Of a stretch of 64,000 nucleotides of DNA, positions 41,635 through 49,902 are shown one piece after another. Both the position numbers and the translations under genes were made by a program. The stretch comes from Veillonella sp. (GTDB lineage: Bacteria > Bacillota > Negativicutes > Veillonellales > Veillonellaceae), in assembly GCF_018364065.1 (NCBI RefSeq), contig NZ_JAGZMO010000004.1, forward strand, positions 62,001 to 126,000, written 5' to 3'. The notes below the pieces were generated by a model. That model worked only from the letters and a program-made list of their open reading frames with translations, ran no database searches and was not told where the DNA came from. How positions within the stretch are numbered: the first letter of the stretch is position 1; the number at the start of each line of letters is the position of its first letter.

Positions 41635-42612
41635 ATGAAGCTAACATATCGCTGGATTTCCCTAGCCGTAGTTGTTGCCGTTGCCGTAGCAGTTGGTTAT
41701 TTGGTAATGACTCATTTAAAAAGTCCTGACACAGGGACTACTTCAAACGCGCCTAAGATTGGCTATGTAAATATGGAAAATATTGTCAAACTGAATCCGT
41801 CCTACCAACAGTACAAACAGTTGGAAAAGGAATACAAGGCGATGCAGGATGAATATTTGAATGAGCAGAAAACCTTGACGTTTAAAGCGGAAGAACAGCA
41901 GAAATCACTGCAGATGCTGAACAATGATCAGGAAATTACTAATCTGTTAAACATTGAGTTGGTAAGTCGAATTAAGGCGAAAGAGCAGGAGCTCAACATG
42001 GAGCTGCAAAAACAGCGCATCGCCTTGATCAATAAATACCGTGGTGAAATAAAAACGACCCCAAGCGAAGCGGACTTGCGCATCGTTAACTTACAATTGG
42101 AATTGAGTGCGGCTGAACCGATTGCCTATACAGAAGACCAGAAGGCTATCATCAGTGCGGACCGTGCCGCTAAAGAAGCGGAACTGAAGCAACTGTTGGA
42201 ACAGCGCGGTGACAATGTACAGGGTAATTTAAACGGCCTGGAACAGAAAGTGGACAGCGAACTGGCACCGATTCGTGCGCGTGGACAGCAAGAACTGGAA
42301 GCATATGCAGCCGGTGTACAGAAAGAATTGCTCGCCCGTCGCGACGAACTGATGAAATCCAAGGCGGAAGCGATTATGGCTTCCAGCAATCTGCCGAAAC
42401 CGGCTGATTGGAACAGCGCTTGGAACAGCAAGTTGAGCGCGAAGAAGAGTGAAATGGATGCACTTCATGACGCCATCCTGGAAGATGTGCGCATGCGTGC
42501 CGCTGTAGTAGCTCAAGAAAAAGGGCTCGATTTAATTGTAGTTAATAAAATGGCAAGTACCGATGCAGTCGATGTGACCGATGCCATCATTGCTTCGTAC
42601 GGTTCAAAATAA
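41635..42612 (+). CDS. OmpH/Skp-family protein 2 (long form)
   Basis: 325 residues, about twice the usual Skp length. An N-terminal membrane segment (about 8-26) precedes the strand IGYVNMENIVKLNP. A very long coiled coil (about 60-280) follows, then the closing strand motif GLDLIVVNKMASTDAVDVTDAII. The helical arms are longer than in Skp, which would make a deeper cavity or a longer spacer. It lies 18 bases after the first paralogue. Its cleavable or anchored state cannot be settled by eye. Confidence 0.85.
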   Translation: MKLTYRWISLAVVVAVAVAVGYLVMTHLKSPDTGTTSNAPKIGYVNMENIVKLNPSYQQYKQLEKEYKAMQDEYLNEQKTLTFKAEEQQKSLQMLNNDQEITNLLNIELVSRIKAKEQELNMELQKQRIALINKYRGEIKTTPSEADLRIVNLQLELSAAEPIAYTEDQKAIISADRAAKEAELKQLLEQRGDNVQGNLNGLEQKVDSELAPIRARGQQELEAYAAGVQKELLARRDELMKSKAEAIMASSNLPKPADWNSAWNSKLSAKKSEMDALHDAILEDVRMRAAVVAQEKGLDLIVVNKMASTDAVDVTDAIIASYGSK

Positions 42613-42628
42613 AGGAGTTTTTTCCAGA

Positions 42629-43147
42629 ATGACTAAAAAAACAAAGCGTATTTTTGCCGGGTTGGCCCTTATGTTATCCGTAACAGTATTGGCCGGCTGT
42701 GGCACACAAGATAAAGTAGGTTATGTAAATCAGACTCGTATAGTACAGGAAACACAGAAAGGCTTCGAGGTTTCTAACAAGTTCCAGGAAAAACGTACTG
42801 AAATTATGCAGCGTTTACAACAGGCATCCCAGTCCGGGGATCAAAGCGCATTCTTGAAGGCACAGGCGGAAGCACAGCAGGAAATGCAAGTGTTCCAGCA
42901 GGCGTTGGAAAGCGACTTTGAAAGCAGCATTCAGGCCAGTGCCGGTGCAGTAGCTCAGGAAAAAGGCTTGACTGTAGTTACTAAGAATGGTGTAGTTGTA
43001 GGTAATGGCGTAGACATTACTGATGAAGTAATTGAAAAAATGGGTAAGGTAGATCCGAAAGCAAAAGCTGATGCGGAAGCGAAAGCCAGCCAGGCGGCAG
43101 CACAGGCCGGCGCACAGAATTCCGGTACGCAGGAAAGCGGACAATAA
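42629..43147 (+). CDS. OmpH/Skp-family lipoprotein
   Basis: 172 residues with a lipoprotein signal: a basic start, a hydrophobic core and lipobox LAGC (about 22-25), so it should be lipidated at that Cys. The mature part has the Skp pattern: VGYVNQTRI, a Gln-rich coiled coil (about 50-115) and GLTVVTKNGVVVGNGVDITDEV, then an Ala/Gln-rich tail. The ATG at 42629 is preferred to the earlier in-frame start inside the previous gene; GGAG lies about 10 bases upstream. Skp itself is soluble, so membrane tethering is a real difference. Confidence 0.87.
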   Translation: MTKKTKRIFAGLALMLSVTVLAGCGTQDKVGYVNQTRIVQETQKGFEVSNKFQEKRTEIMQRLQQASQSGDQSAFLKAQAEAQQEMQVFQQALESDFESSIQASAGAVAQEKGLTVVTKNGVVVGNGVDITDEVIEKMGKVDPKAKADAEAKASQAAAQAGAQNSGTQESGQ

Positions 43148-43172
43148 TTGAAGACGGCATTAGCCGCTATAA

Positions 43173-43204
43173 CTGTTCCTCGTGGATTTTTCACGAGGAT
43201 ACAG
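43173..43204 (+). other. Intergenic hairpin between ompH3 and lpxD
   Basis: CTGT-TCCTCGTG (43173 on) pairs with CACGAGGA-ACAG (to 43204) with one bulge and loop GATTTTT. No T-run follows, so it is a processing or mRNA-stabilising hairpin, or a weak terminator, before the LPS genes. Confidence 0.5.
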
Positions 43205-43246
43205 TGCTATATACCCTTTATTCAAAATTGAGAGGAGACTTTCGTA

Positions 43247-44278
43247 GTGAAGTATACAGTTGAGGAACTGGCCCAAAAAGTAGGAGGCAAACTCGTTGGT
43301 GATGGGCAAGTTGTGATAGAAGAAACACGCAGTTTGGAGCATGGTGCACCACAGGCGATTTCATTTGCCATTGGCGATTATTGTGAATTTGTGGGGCAGA
43401 GCAAAGCCGGTGCGGTTATCGTGGAAGCGCCTATTGAAGGCGTAATCATTCCGCAAATCGTGGTGGAAAACGCGAAGGTGGCTTTTTCCGAAGTATTGGC
43501 CTTATTCCATCCACCGGTAGTTGTGCCGCGCACAATCCATGAAACCGCCATTATCGGTAAAAACGTTACCTTGGGGGAAAATATCAGTGTAGGCCCTTAT
43601 TGCGTGATTTGCGACAACGCGGTTATTGGTGATAATGTAGTATTACATCCTTATGTATACATCGGTCACAACACTAAAATCGGTGAAGATTCGGCGATTT
43701 ATGCAGGCGCCATCGTTCATGAAAACTGTATTCTCGGCAAACGTGTAGTACTTCGTGCGAAAGCGGTTATCGGCGGTGAAGGTTTTGGTTTCGCCACTGA
43801 AAATGGTGTACATACACACATTCCTCAAGTAGGTAATGTAATTCTTGAAGATGACGTGGAAGTAGGTTCCTGCTCCACCATTGATAATGCTACGATGGGC
43901 TCCACCTTGGTGCGCCGTGGTACTAAGATTGACAATTTGGTTCACTTGGGCCATAATGTGGAAATCGGCGAAGATTGTTTCCTTATCGCACAAGTTGGTA
44001 TTGCAGGCAGTACCAAGTGCGGCAATCACGTTATTTTCGCCGGTCAGACCGGCTGTACCGGTCACATCACCATCGGTGATAATGTAACCTTTGCAGGTAA
44101 AACAGGCATTACAGGCAATGTGCCTTCCAACGGCACATATGCAGGTTATCCGATGCGCCCTCATAGAGAGTGGTTAAAATTGGCCGCCTATGAAACACGT
44201 TTACCTGAAATGGCGAAAACAATTAAGAAGTTAGAAAAGGAACTGGCTAATTTAAAGGCTCAGTTAAACGATAAATAG
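43247..44278 (+). CDS. lpxD: UDP-3-O-acyl-glucosamine N-acyltransferase
   Basis: Adds the N-linked acyl chain to UDP-3-O-acylglucosamine, the third lipid A step. 343 residues: an N-terminal uridine-binding domain (about 1-100), a left-handed beta-helix of hexapeptide repeats (about 105-300; IGKNVTLGENISVGP and similar) and a C-terminal helical segment. The catalytic His lies in the VHLGHNV region. GTG start with AGAGGAG upstream. In proteobacteria lpxD also follows bamA-skp, so the order is ancient or convergent. Confidence 0.95.
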   Translation: MKYTVEELAQKVGGKLVGDGQVVIEETRSLEHGAPQAISFAIGDYCEFVGQSKAGAVIVEAPIEGVIIPQIVVENAKVAFSEVLALFHPPVVVPRTIHETAIIGKNVTLGENISVGPYCVICDNAVIGDNVVLHPYVYIGHNTKIGEDSAIYAGAIVHENCILGKRVVLRAKAVIGGEGFGFATENGVHTHIPQVGNVILEDDVEVGSCSTIDNATMGSTLVRRGTKIDNLVHLGHNVEIGEDCFLIAQVGIAGSTKCGNHVIFAGQTGCTGHITIGDNVTFAGKTGITGNVPSNGTYAGYPMRPHREWLKLAAYETRLPEMAKTIKKLEKELANLKAQLNDK

Positions 44279-44286
44279 GAGCGACT

Positions 44287-45195
44287 ATGTATAGGTTTAT
44301 GAAACTTTTTAGTGCCTTCATATGTGCATTGCCGAAAAGCTTGCAATATGGCATCGGGGCATTATTAGGTGAACTTTTTTGGCTGTTGCTGCCGCCGAAA
44401 CGACGGAAGCTGGCAATAGGACAGATATTATTCTGTAACATTACCGGCGACCCGAAAGAGGCAAGACGCATTGCCAAACGCAGTACGACCCGTTTTGGCC
44501 GTATGATGATTGACGTACTCCGTTATCCGGAGATTAAAGACGGCAAATATAAAGAAATGTTCGAGTTTGTGGACCGGAAGTATCTGGATGATGCCAAAGA
44601 GGACGGGAAAGGTGCGGTGCTCATGGCAATTCACAGCGGCAACTGGGAACTTTTGGGCGGTATTTTAGCGTCCGAAGGCTATCCGCTTATCTCTGTGGCG
44701 ATGAAACAGAATGGTGACTCCGATCGATTCATCAACGAATACCGTGAAATGATGCATCAGCATGTAACCTATAAAACGGGCGTTCGTGAAATGATTCGCG
44801 AACTGACCAACGGCGCCATGATCGGTCTTATTATGGACCAGGATCCGGGCGACCAGGGACAGTTGGCACCATTATTCGGTTATGAAACGCTGACCCCTGT
44901 AGGTCCCGCCGTTATGGCGCGCATGCGCAATGTGCCGATTATTCCTGTAATGATTCATTACGATGAATACAAGGACAAGCATATTATCACTGCATATAAA
45001 CCGTTCTATGCGGAGCATACGGACGATAAACGCCGTGATACGGCTGTTACGCTGACTCGTCTCAATGAATTCATTGAAGACTACATCAGACGTTATCCGG
45101 AAGACTGGTTCTGGCTGCACAATCGTTGGAAATGGACCCGCCGTTATTATGCGGGCAAGATTGAAGTACCGCCGGATCCTATGAAATCAAAGTAA
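44287..45195 (+). CDS. LpxL/HtrB-family acyltransferase 1
   Basis: 302 residues of the lysophospholipid acyltransferase fold. An N-terminal hydrophobic segment (about 5-35) precedes the catalytic HSGNWE (H-x4-E class; about 118-123) and the acceptor motif DQDPGDQGQ. WFWLHNRWK near the end is typical of lipid A late acyltransferases. It should add a secondary acyl chain to KDO-lipid A. A second paralogue lies at 57394. Which acyl position each modifies cannot be told. Eight bases after lpxD. Confidence 0.9.
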   Translation: MYRFMKLFSAFICALPKSLQYGIGALLGELFWLLLPPKRRKLAIGQILFCNITGDPKEARRIAKRSTTRFGRMMIDVLRYPEIKDGKYKEMFEFVDRKYLDDAKEDGKGAVLMAIHSGNWELLGGILASEGYPLISVAMKQNGDSDRFINEYREMMHQHVTYKTGVREMIRELTNGAMIGLIMDQDPGDQGQLAPLFGYETLTPVGPAVMARMRNVPIIPVMIHYDEYKDKHIITAYKPFYAEHTDDKRRDTAVTLTRLNEFIEDYIRRYPEDWFWLHNRWKWTRRYYAGKIEVPPDPMKSK

Positions 45196-45323
45196 TATAG
45201 ATAATAAACGAGTATTAAATTATATATAAAATATATTTATGGCGTATTCCGGACGATGACGGATGCATATATATGTATGGCTATAAATTAGTTTATAGAA
45301 GGGGATTTCCCTGATTTTAATGC

Positions 45324-45362
45324 AAAAGCATCATGGTCGCTTCGACGTCATGATGCTTTTTC
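45324..45362 (+). terminator. Terminator after lpxD-acyltransferase
   Basis: AAAAGCATCATG (45324 on) pairs with CATGATGCTTTT, loop GTCGCTTCGACGT, followed by a short T-run. Confidence 0.88.
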
Positions 45363-45382
45363 CTTGTATTAAAATTACATGT

Positions 45383-45412
45383 TTGCTAATTTTTAGAATA
45401 TTATTATATAAT
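45383..45412 (+). promoter_or_regulatory. Candidate promoter for lpxC
   Basis: TTGCTA (45383-45388), an 18-base spacer and TATAAT (45407-45412), about 53 bases before the lpxC ATG and just after a terminator. Confidence 0.5.
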
Positions 45413-45465
45413 TAAATATGGTGTGTAAGAATATATGAATTAATAGAATGGAAAGGAGGAGGCTA

Positions 45466-46299
45466 ATGGTACTCAAACAAAAGACTTTGTTAAAACCGAT
45501 TCAGTATAAAGGCACAGGCCTGCACAGCGGCCTGCCGGTAACGATGACCTTGCGCCCCGCGGAAGCAGGCACAGGAATTGTATTTATTCGTACTGATTTG
45601 CCGGGAGCGCCTTCAGTAAAAGCTATCGCCGCTAACGTAACAAGTACCAATCGCGCCACAACTTTGGAAGATGGGGAAGCGAAAGTATTTACTGTAGAGC
45701 ATTTATTAGCAGCCTTTTACGGATTACAAATAGATAACTGTTATGTAGAATTGGATTCGCCTGAACCTCCGGTTGGTGACGGCAGCGCCGCTGTTTTCAC
45801 AGACCTTATGAAAGAAGCAGGCATCGAGGAATTGGATGCGGACAGAGCGGTATATGCCGTGAAGCGGTCCCATGCGATTTATGATAAAGACCGCTATATA
45901 CTCATTGTTCCTTATGATGGCTTGCGTGTAACCTTTACATCTGTTAATAGTCATCCTTTATTGGGAACGCAACAGGTGGATATTCTATTGAATTCCGAAA
46001 ATTTTGAAACGGATATTGCGCCGGCTCGAACCATCGGCTTTATGAGCGAGTTGAAACAACTCCAGGAGATGGGACTCGCCAAGGGCGGCAGTCTTGAAAA
46101 CGTGTTGGTTTATGATGAAACCACCTGCCTGTCGGTGCCGCGCTTTGATGATGAACTGGTGCGTCATAAAATATTGGACGTATTAGGTGATTTGTTCTTA
46201 TTAGGACCTATCAAGGGCCATATTATAGCTTTAAAATCCAGTCATGAATTAAACTCACGCTTAGCACGTGAAATATTAGCAGAAATGAAGGAGAACTAA
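45466..46299 (+). CDS. lpxC: UDP-3-O-acyl-N-acetylglucosamine deacetylase
   Basis: The zinc enzyme that commits UDP-acyl-GlcNAc to lipid A. 277 residues: zinc ligands His79 (EHLLAAFYG), His234 and Asp238 (RHKILDVLGD) and the catalytic His near 260 (KSSHEL). ATG 45466 lies seven bases after GGAGGAGG; the in-frame ATG at 45448 lies before that site. It stands alone here and is not fused to FabZ, although the fabZ gene follows two bases after its stop. Confidence 0.97.
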   Translation: MVLKQKTLLKPIQYKGTGLHSGLPVTMTLRPAEAGTGIVFIRTDLPGAPSVKAIAANVTSTNRATTLEDGEAKVFTVEHLLAAFYGLQIDNCYVELDSPEPPVGDGSAAVFTDLMKEAGIEELDADRAVYAVKRSHAIYDKDRYILIVPYDGLRVTFTSVNSHPLLGTQQVDILLNSENFETDIAPARTIGFMSELKQLQEMGLAKGGSLENVLVYDETTCLSVPRFDDELVRHKILDVLGDLFLLGPIKGHIIALKSSHELNSRLAREILAEMKEN

Positions 46300-46300
46300 T

Positions 46301-46726
46301 ATGATTCTTACAGTTGAAGACATTATGGAAATTTTACCTCATCGTTATCCATTATTATTGGTGGACCGTATTATCGAATTGGATCCGATGAAACGTGCCG
46401 TAGGCATTAAAAATGCAACTATGAACGAATTATTCTTCCAAGGTCATTTCCCTGGAAACCCTGTAATGCCGGGTGTATTGCTTACTGAAGCCATCGCTCA
46501 GGTAGGCGGCATCGCATTATTGTATCCGGAAGAAAACCGTGGTCTTACACCAATGTTTACAGGTATTGATAAAGTACGTTTCCGTCATCCTGTAAGACCT
46601 GGCGATCAGGTTCGTATGGAAGTGGAAATTGTTAAAATTAAAGGCCGCATGGGCAAAGTAGAAGGTAAAGCCTTTGTGGATGATAAATTAGTGGCTAGCG
46701 GCGAATACATGTTTGCACTTGTATAA
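46301..46726 (+). CDS. fabZ: 3-hydroxyacyl-ACP dehydratase FabZ
   Basis: Dehydrates 3-hydroxyacyl-ACP in fatty acid synthesis and competes with LpxA for the same substrate. A 141-residue hot-dog fold with the catalytic His in LPHRYPLLLVDRI and the catalytic Glu segment GHFPGNPVMPGVLLTEAIAQ. Its place between lpxC and lpxA couples fatty acid supply to lipid A synthesis. A 185-base AT-rich gap follows, without a clear terminator. Confidence 0.97.
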   Translation: MILTVEDIMEILPHRYPLLLVDRIIELDPMKRAVGIKNATMNELFFQGHFPGNPVMPGVLLTEAIAQVGGIALLYPEENRGLTPMFTGIDKVRFRHPVRPGDQVRMEVEIVKIKGRMGKVEGKAFVDDKLVASGEYMFALV

Positions 46727-46911
46727 TAGCGGAAACACGCAATAATTAAAGGAAAAATGCTAAATATTGCAATACACTGCAATAAAAACCTAAAAATCTC
46801 TTATTGAGGTTGAATATTTCTGAAATATGGTTGTTCATTTTTAGTAAATGAAAACGATTATATAAGTAACAAGAAAAAGTCCCAATCTCAATGGAGTAAG
46901 GAGTGACATAG

Positions 46912-47724
46912 ATGATAGTAGTAGGCATGGAAAACGCTGCCTCCAATATACATAGTACCGCTGTTGTACACCCTGACGCAAAAATAGGTGAAGGCGTAAT
47001 TATCGGCCCCGGAGCCGTTATTGGGGAAAATGTAACTATTGGTGACGGTACACAAATCGGCGCCAATGTAGTGGTGGGCGGTTGGACCACCATTGGAGCA
47101 CGTTGTGAGATTTACCCCGGTGCAGCTGTAGGGCTGGAACCACAAGATTTAAAATTTAAAGGCGAAAAAAGCTTTTGTAATATTGGCGATGAAACAGTTA
47201 TCCGCGAATGTGTAACCATCAGCCGCGCTACCGGTGAAGGGGAAGAAACTCGTATCGGTAATAACTGTCTCTTCCAGGCTTGTACACACGTAGCACATAA
47301 CTGCGTAGTAGGTAACAATGTTATCATGAGTAACTGTGCCGGCTTGGCCGGTCACGTAACCGTTGAAGATCGCGTTGTTATCGGCGGTATCGCCGGCATT
47401 CACCAGTTTGTAAAAATTGGTCGCAATGCCATGGTAGGCGGCATGGCCAAGGTTGTACAAGATGTACCGCCGTACATCATTGCGGACGGTCAACCGGCTC
47501 GCGTAATCGGACTTAACTCCGTGGGCTTGTCCCGTGCCGGCGTGTCCGAAGAAGTACGTCATGATTTGAAACAGGCGTACCGCATTATTTTCCGCTCCGG
47601 ATACTCCTTATCCCGAGCCATTAAAGAAATGGAATTACAATTAAATTCATCAGTTGAGATCGAAAACTTGTTGCGTTTCTTGCGCAATGCGGATCGTGGC
47701 ATTATGCGTCCGCGTCGCGACTGA
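46912..47724 (+). CDS. lpxA: UDP-N-acetylglucosamine O-acyltransferase
   Basis: First lipid A step: transfers a 3-hydroxyacyl chain from ACP to UDP-GlcNAc. A 270-residue hexapeptide beta-helix with the catalytic His in the THVAHNCVVG region, the GGIAGIHQFVKIG segment and the C-terminal helical domain (GLNSVGLSRAGVS). The ATG has AAGGAG eight bases upstream. It is followed by a terminator. Confidence 0.96.
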   Translation: MIVVGMENAASNIHSTAVVHPDAKIGEGVIIGPGAVIGENVTIGDGTQIGANVVVGGWTTIGARCEIYPGAAVGLEPQDLKFKGEKSFCNIGDETVIRECVTISRATGEGEETRIGNNCLFQACTHVAHNCVVGNNVIMSNCAGLAGHVTVEDRVVIGGIAGIHQFVKIGRNAMVGGMAKVVQDVPPYIIADGQPARVIGLNSVGLSRAGVSEEVRHDLKQAYRIIFRSGYSLSRAIKEMELQLNSSVEIENLLRFLRNADRGIMRPRRD

Positions 47725-47728
47725 TAAG

Positions 47729-47786
47729 AAGAGCCTTCACTTTGTTGGTCACCTTTTGGGGAGGACGGGGTTGAAAGGCTCTTTTT
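47729..47786 (+). terminator. Terminator after lpxA
   Basis: AAGAGCCTT (47729 on) pairs with AAGGCTCTT (ending about 47783) across a long loop with GGTCACC and GGGGAGG, then TTTTTC. TATAAT at 47855-47860 downstream may serve lpxI, but with a poor -35. Confidence 0.75.
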
Positions 47787-47907
47787 CGTTCCTAAATTGC
47801 AATTAATTCTATGTAAATACACGTTAAAACATGTAATTACAGAGGGAAATTTGATATAATATAGGGTAGTCGTTTTTATTCGTAATGTTTCCGGTTAGGA
47901 GGATTAG

Positions 47908-48729
47908 ATGGGAAAAGTTGGTTTGTTGGCCGGCATTGGTAAATTACCGGTAGAATTTATGCGGGCCGCTCAATCACAGGGATACGAAGTCGTAGTTATT
48001 GCCGTCATTCCTAACACAGAGCCTGCGCTTCAACAAGAAGCAAATGCGTTTTATGACATTAACGTGGCTAAAATAGACAAGATATTTAAGACTCTTCACA
48101 AGGAAGGCATCACTGAAGTGACCATGCTGGGCAAGGTAACGAAAGAAGTGCTTTTCAAGGGCTTGAGTTTTCCTGACCTGCGGGCCATTAAAATGCTTAC
48201 CAAGTTGAAAGACCGCAAGGATGACACCATTATGTTGTCCATCGTGGAAGAGCTTGAGAAAGAAGGCATTCATGTAGTAGACCAGACTGTTTACATGAAG
48301 CCCCTTATGCCGAAGGAAGGCATTTTGACGAAGAAAAAACCATCCAAGGAACAAGTTGCCGATATTATGTTCGGCTTTGAAGTAGCCAAGCAGATGGGCG
48401 GTCTCGACATCGGCCAGACCGTAGTAGTGAAGAATTTGGCTGTTATGGCTATCGAAGCCATCGAAGGGACCGACGCGTGCATTAAGCGTGGCGGACAATT
48501 GGGCCGCGGTGAAGCTGTGGTTGTAAAAACAGCCAAGCCTCGTCAGGACGTGCGCTTTGACGTGCCGGCCGTAGGGCTTACCACCTTGCAGTCCATGATC
48601 GACAGCGGCTGTAATGTGCTCGCCATCGAAGCGGAGCGAACTATTTTTGTAGAGCAGGACGAAGTATTGGACTTGGCCAATAAGAAGGGCATCATTATTT
48701 GTGCCATCGCAGGTCCTGATGAAGAGTAA
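47908..48729 (+). CDS. lpxI: UDP-2,3-diacylglucosamine pyrophosphatase LpxI
   Basis: Cleaves UDP-2,3-diacylglucosamine to lipid X and UMP. 273 residues of the LpxI (DUF1009) family: KVGLLAGIGKLPVEF at the N-terminus and the C-terminal catalytic domain with EGTDACIKRGG, DVRFDVPAVGLTTL and the invariant late Asp/Glu-rich region. It replaces LpxH, the enzyme used by E. coli, as in Caulobacter. AGGAGG upstream. lpxB follows after 27 bases. Confidence 0.95.
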   Translation: MGKVGLLAGIGKLPVEFMRAAQSQGYEVVVIAVIPNTEPALQQEANAFYDINVAKIDKIFKTLHKEGITEVTMLGKVTKEVLFKGLSFPDLRAIKMLTKLKDRKDDTIMLSIVEELEKEGIHVVDQTVYMKPLMPKEGILTKKKPSKEQVADIMFGFEVAKQMGGLDIGQTVVVKNLAVMAIEAIEGTDACIKRGGQLGRGEAVVVKTAKPRQDVRFDVPAVGLTTLQSMIDSGCNVLAIEAERTIFVEQDEVLDLANKKGIIICAIAGPDEE

Positions 48730-48756
48730 TTGCGTTTGATTTCATAGGAGGTACTG

Positions 48757-49902
48757 ATGAAAATAATGTTTTCTGCCGGAGAGGCATCCGGGGATGTACA
48801 TGCAGCCAGCGTAGCAAAGGCATTAAAGCAGGCGTATCCTGATGTTGATATGTTCGGCATGGGCGGTACCCTTATGGAAGAAGCAGGCGTGTCCATTGTG
48901 TACGATATTAAGAAACTCGGCTATATCGGCATCGTGGAAATCGTAAAACACTTGCCCAGCTTTTTCAAACTGCGCAGTTATTTGAAAGAACTAATGATCC
49001 GGGAGAAACCGGATGTACTGGTTTGTGTAGATTATCCCGGATTTAACATGCGCCTCGCTAAAGTGGCGAAGGAGCTGGGAATCCCTGTTGTATATTACAT
49101 TGCCCCAACAATTTGGGCATGGCATAGAAGTCGTGGCAAAGACATTGCCAAAACAGTTACGAAAGTAGCCTCCATATTCCCGTTCGAAGCGAAAGCGTAT
49201 GAAGAATTCGGCGTGGATGTGGAATTCGTAGGTAATCCGCTCATAGATATTGTGAAACCGACCATGACTTACGAAGAAGGCGTGTCGTACTTCAATATGC
49301 CGGAAGGAACAAAGCGTATTTTGCTTTTGCCGGGAAGTCGCAAGCAGGAAATTATGAGCTTACTGGACATGATGCTTCAAGGTGCCGAATTGGCATTGAA
49401 AGAACATCCGGAGTTAGTATTCTACCTGCCTCGGGCTCATACAATTGATCGTTCCGATTTGGAAGCGATTATTGCCAAGTATAATGTGCCAGTAACTATT
49501 ACAGAAGGCAATACATTCGACTTGATGCAATGTTCCGATGCGGCGGTGGCCGCGTCCGGTACCGTAACTTTGGAAGCGGCCCTCATGGGACTGCCAACAC
49601 TGTTGCTTTATCGGTTATCGCCGATTACATTTACGTTGGGCAAATTATTAGTTAATTTAACACATGTAGGGTTGCCGAATATTGTGGCGGGCCGGGAAGT
49701 CATTCCGGAGCTGCTGCAAAATGATGTAACGCCTGAGAATATAAAGAATCAATTGGAATCGCTAGTATATGATGCACCTCGACGCGCTCAAATGATAGCA
49801 GATTTAAAAACTGTAAAAGCTGATTTAGGTGCACCGGGAGCCGTTGCGCGTGTAGCGCAGGTTATCGGCTCTGTGGCCTTAGACCACAAGCGGAGGAAAT
49901 AG
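48757..49902 (+). CDS. lpxB: Lipid A disaccharide synthase
   Basis: Joins lipid X and UDP-2,3-diacylglucosamine into the lipid A disaccharide (GT19 family). 381 residues: AGEASGDVHAASV at the N-terminus, the signature YYIAPTIWAWHRSRGKDI, FVGNPLID, LLPGSRKQEI and SGTVTLEAALMGLP. The stop is directly followed by the msbA ATG, with no intergenic base. Confidence 0.97.
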   Translation: MKIMFSAGEASGDVHAASVAKALKQAYPDVDMFGMGGTLMEEAGVSIVYDIKKLGYIGIVEIVKHLPSFFKLRSYLKELMIREKPDVLVCVDYPGFNMRLAKVAKELGIPVVYYIAPTIWAWHRSRGKDIAKTVTKVASIFPFEAKAYEEFGVDVEFVGNPLIDIVKPTMTYEEGVSYFNMPEGTKRILLLPGSRKQEIMSLLDMMLQGAELALKEHPELVFYLPRAHTIDRSDLEAIIAKYNVPVTITEGNTFDLMQCSDAAVAASGTVTLEAALMGLPTLLLYRLSPITFTLGKLLVNLTHVGLPNIVAGREVIPELLQNDVTPENIKNQLESLVYDAPRRAQMIADLKTVKADLGAPGAVARVAQVIGSVALDHKRRK

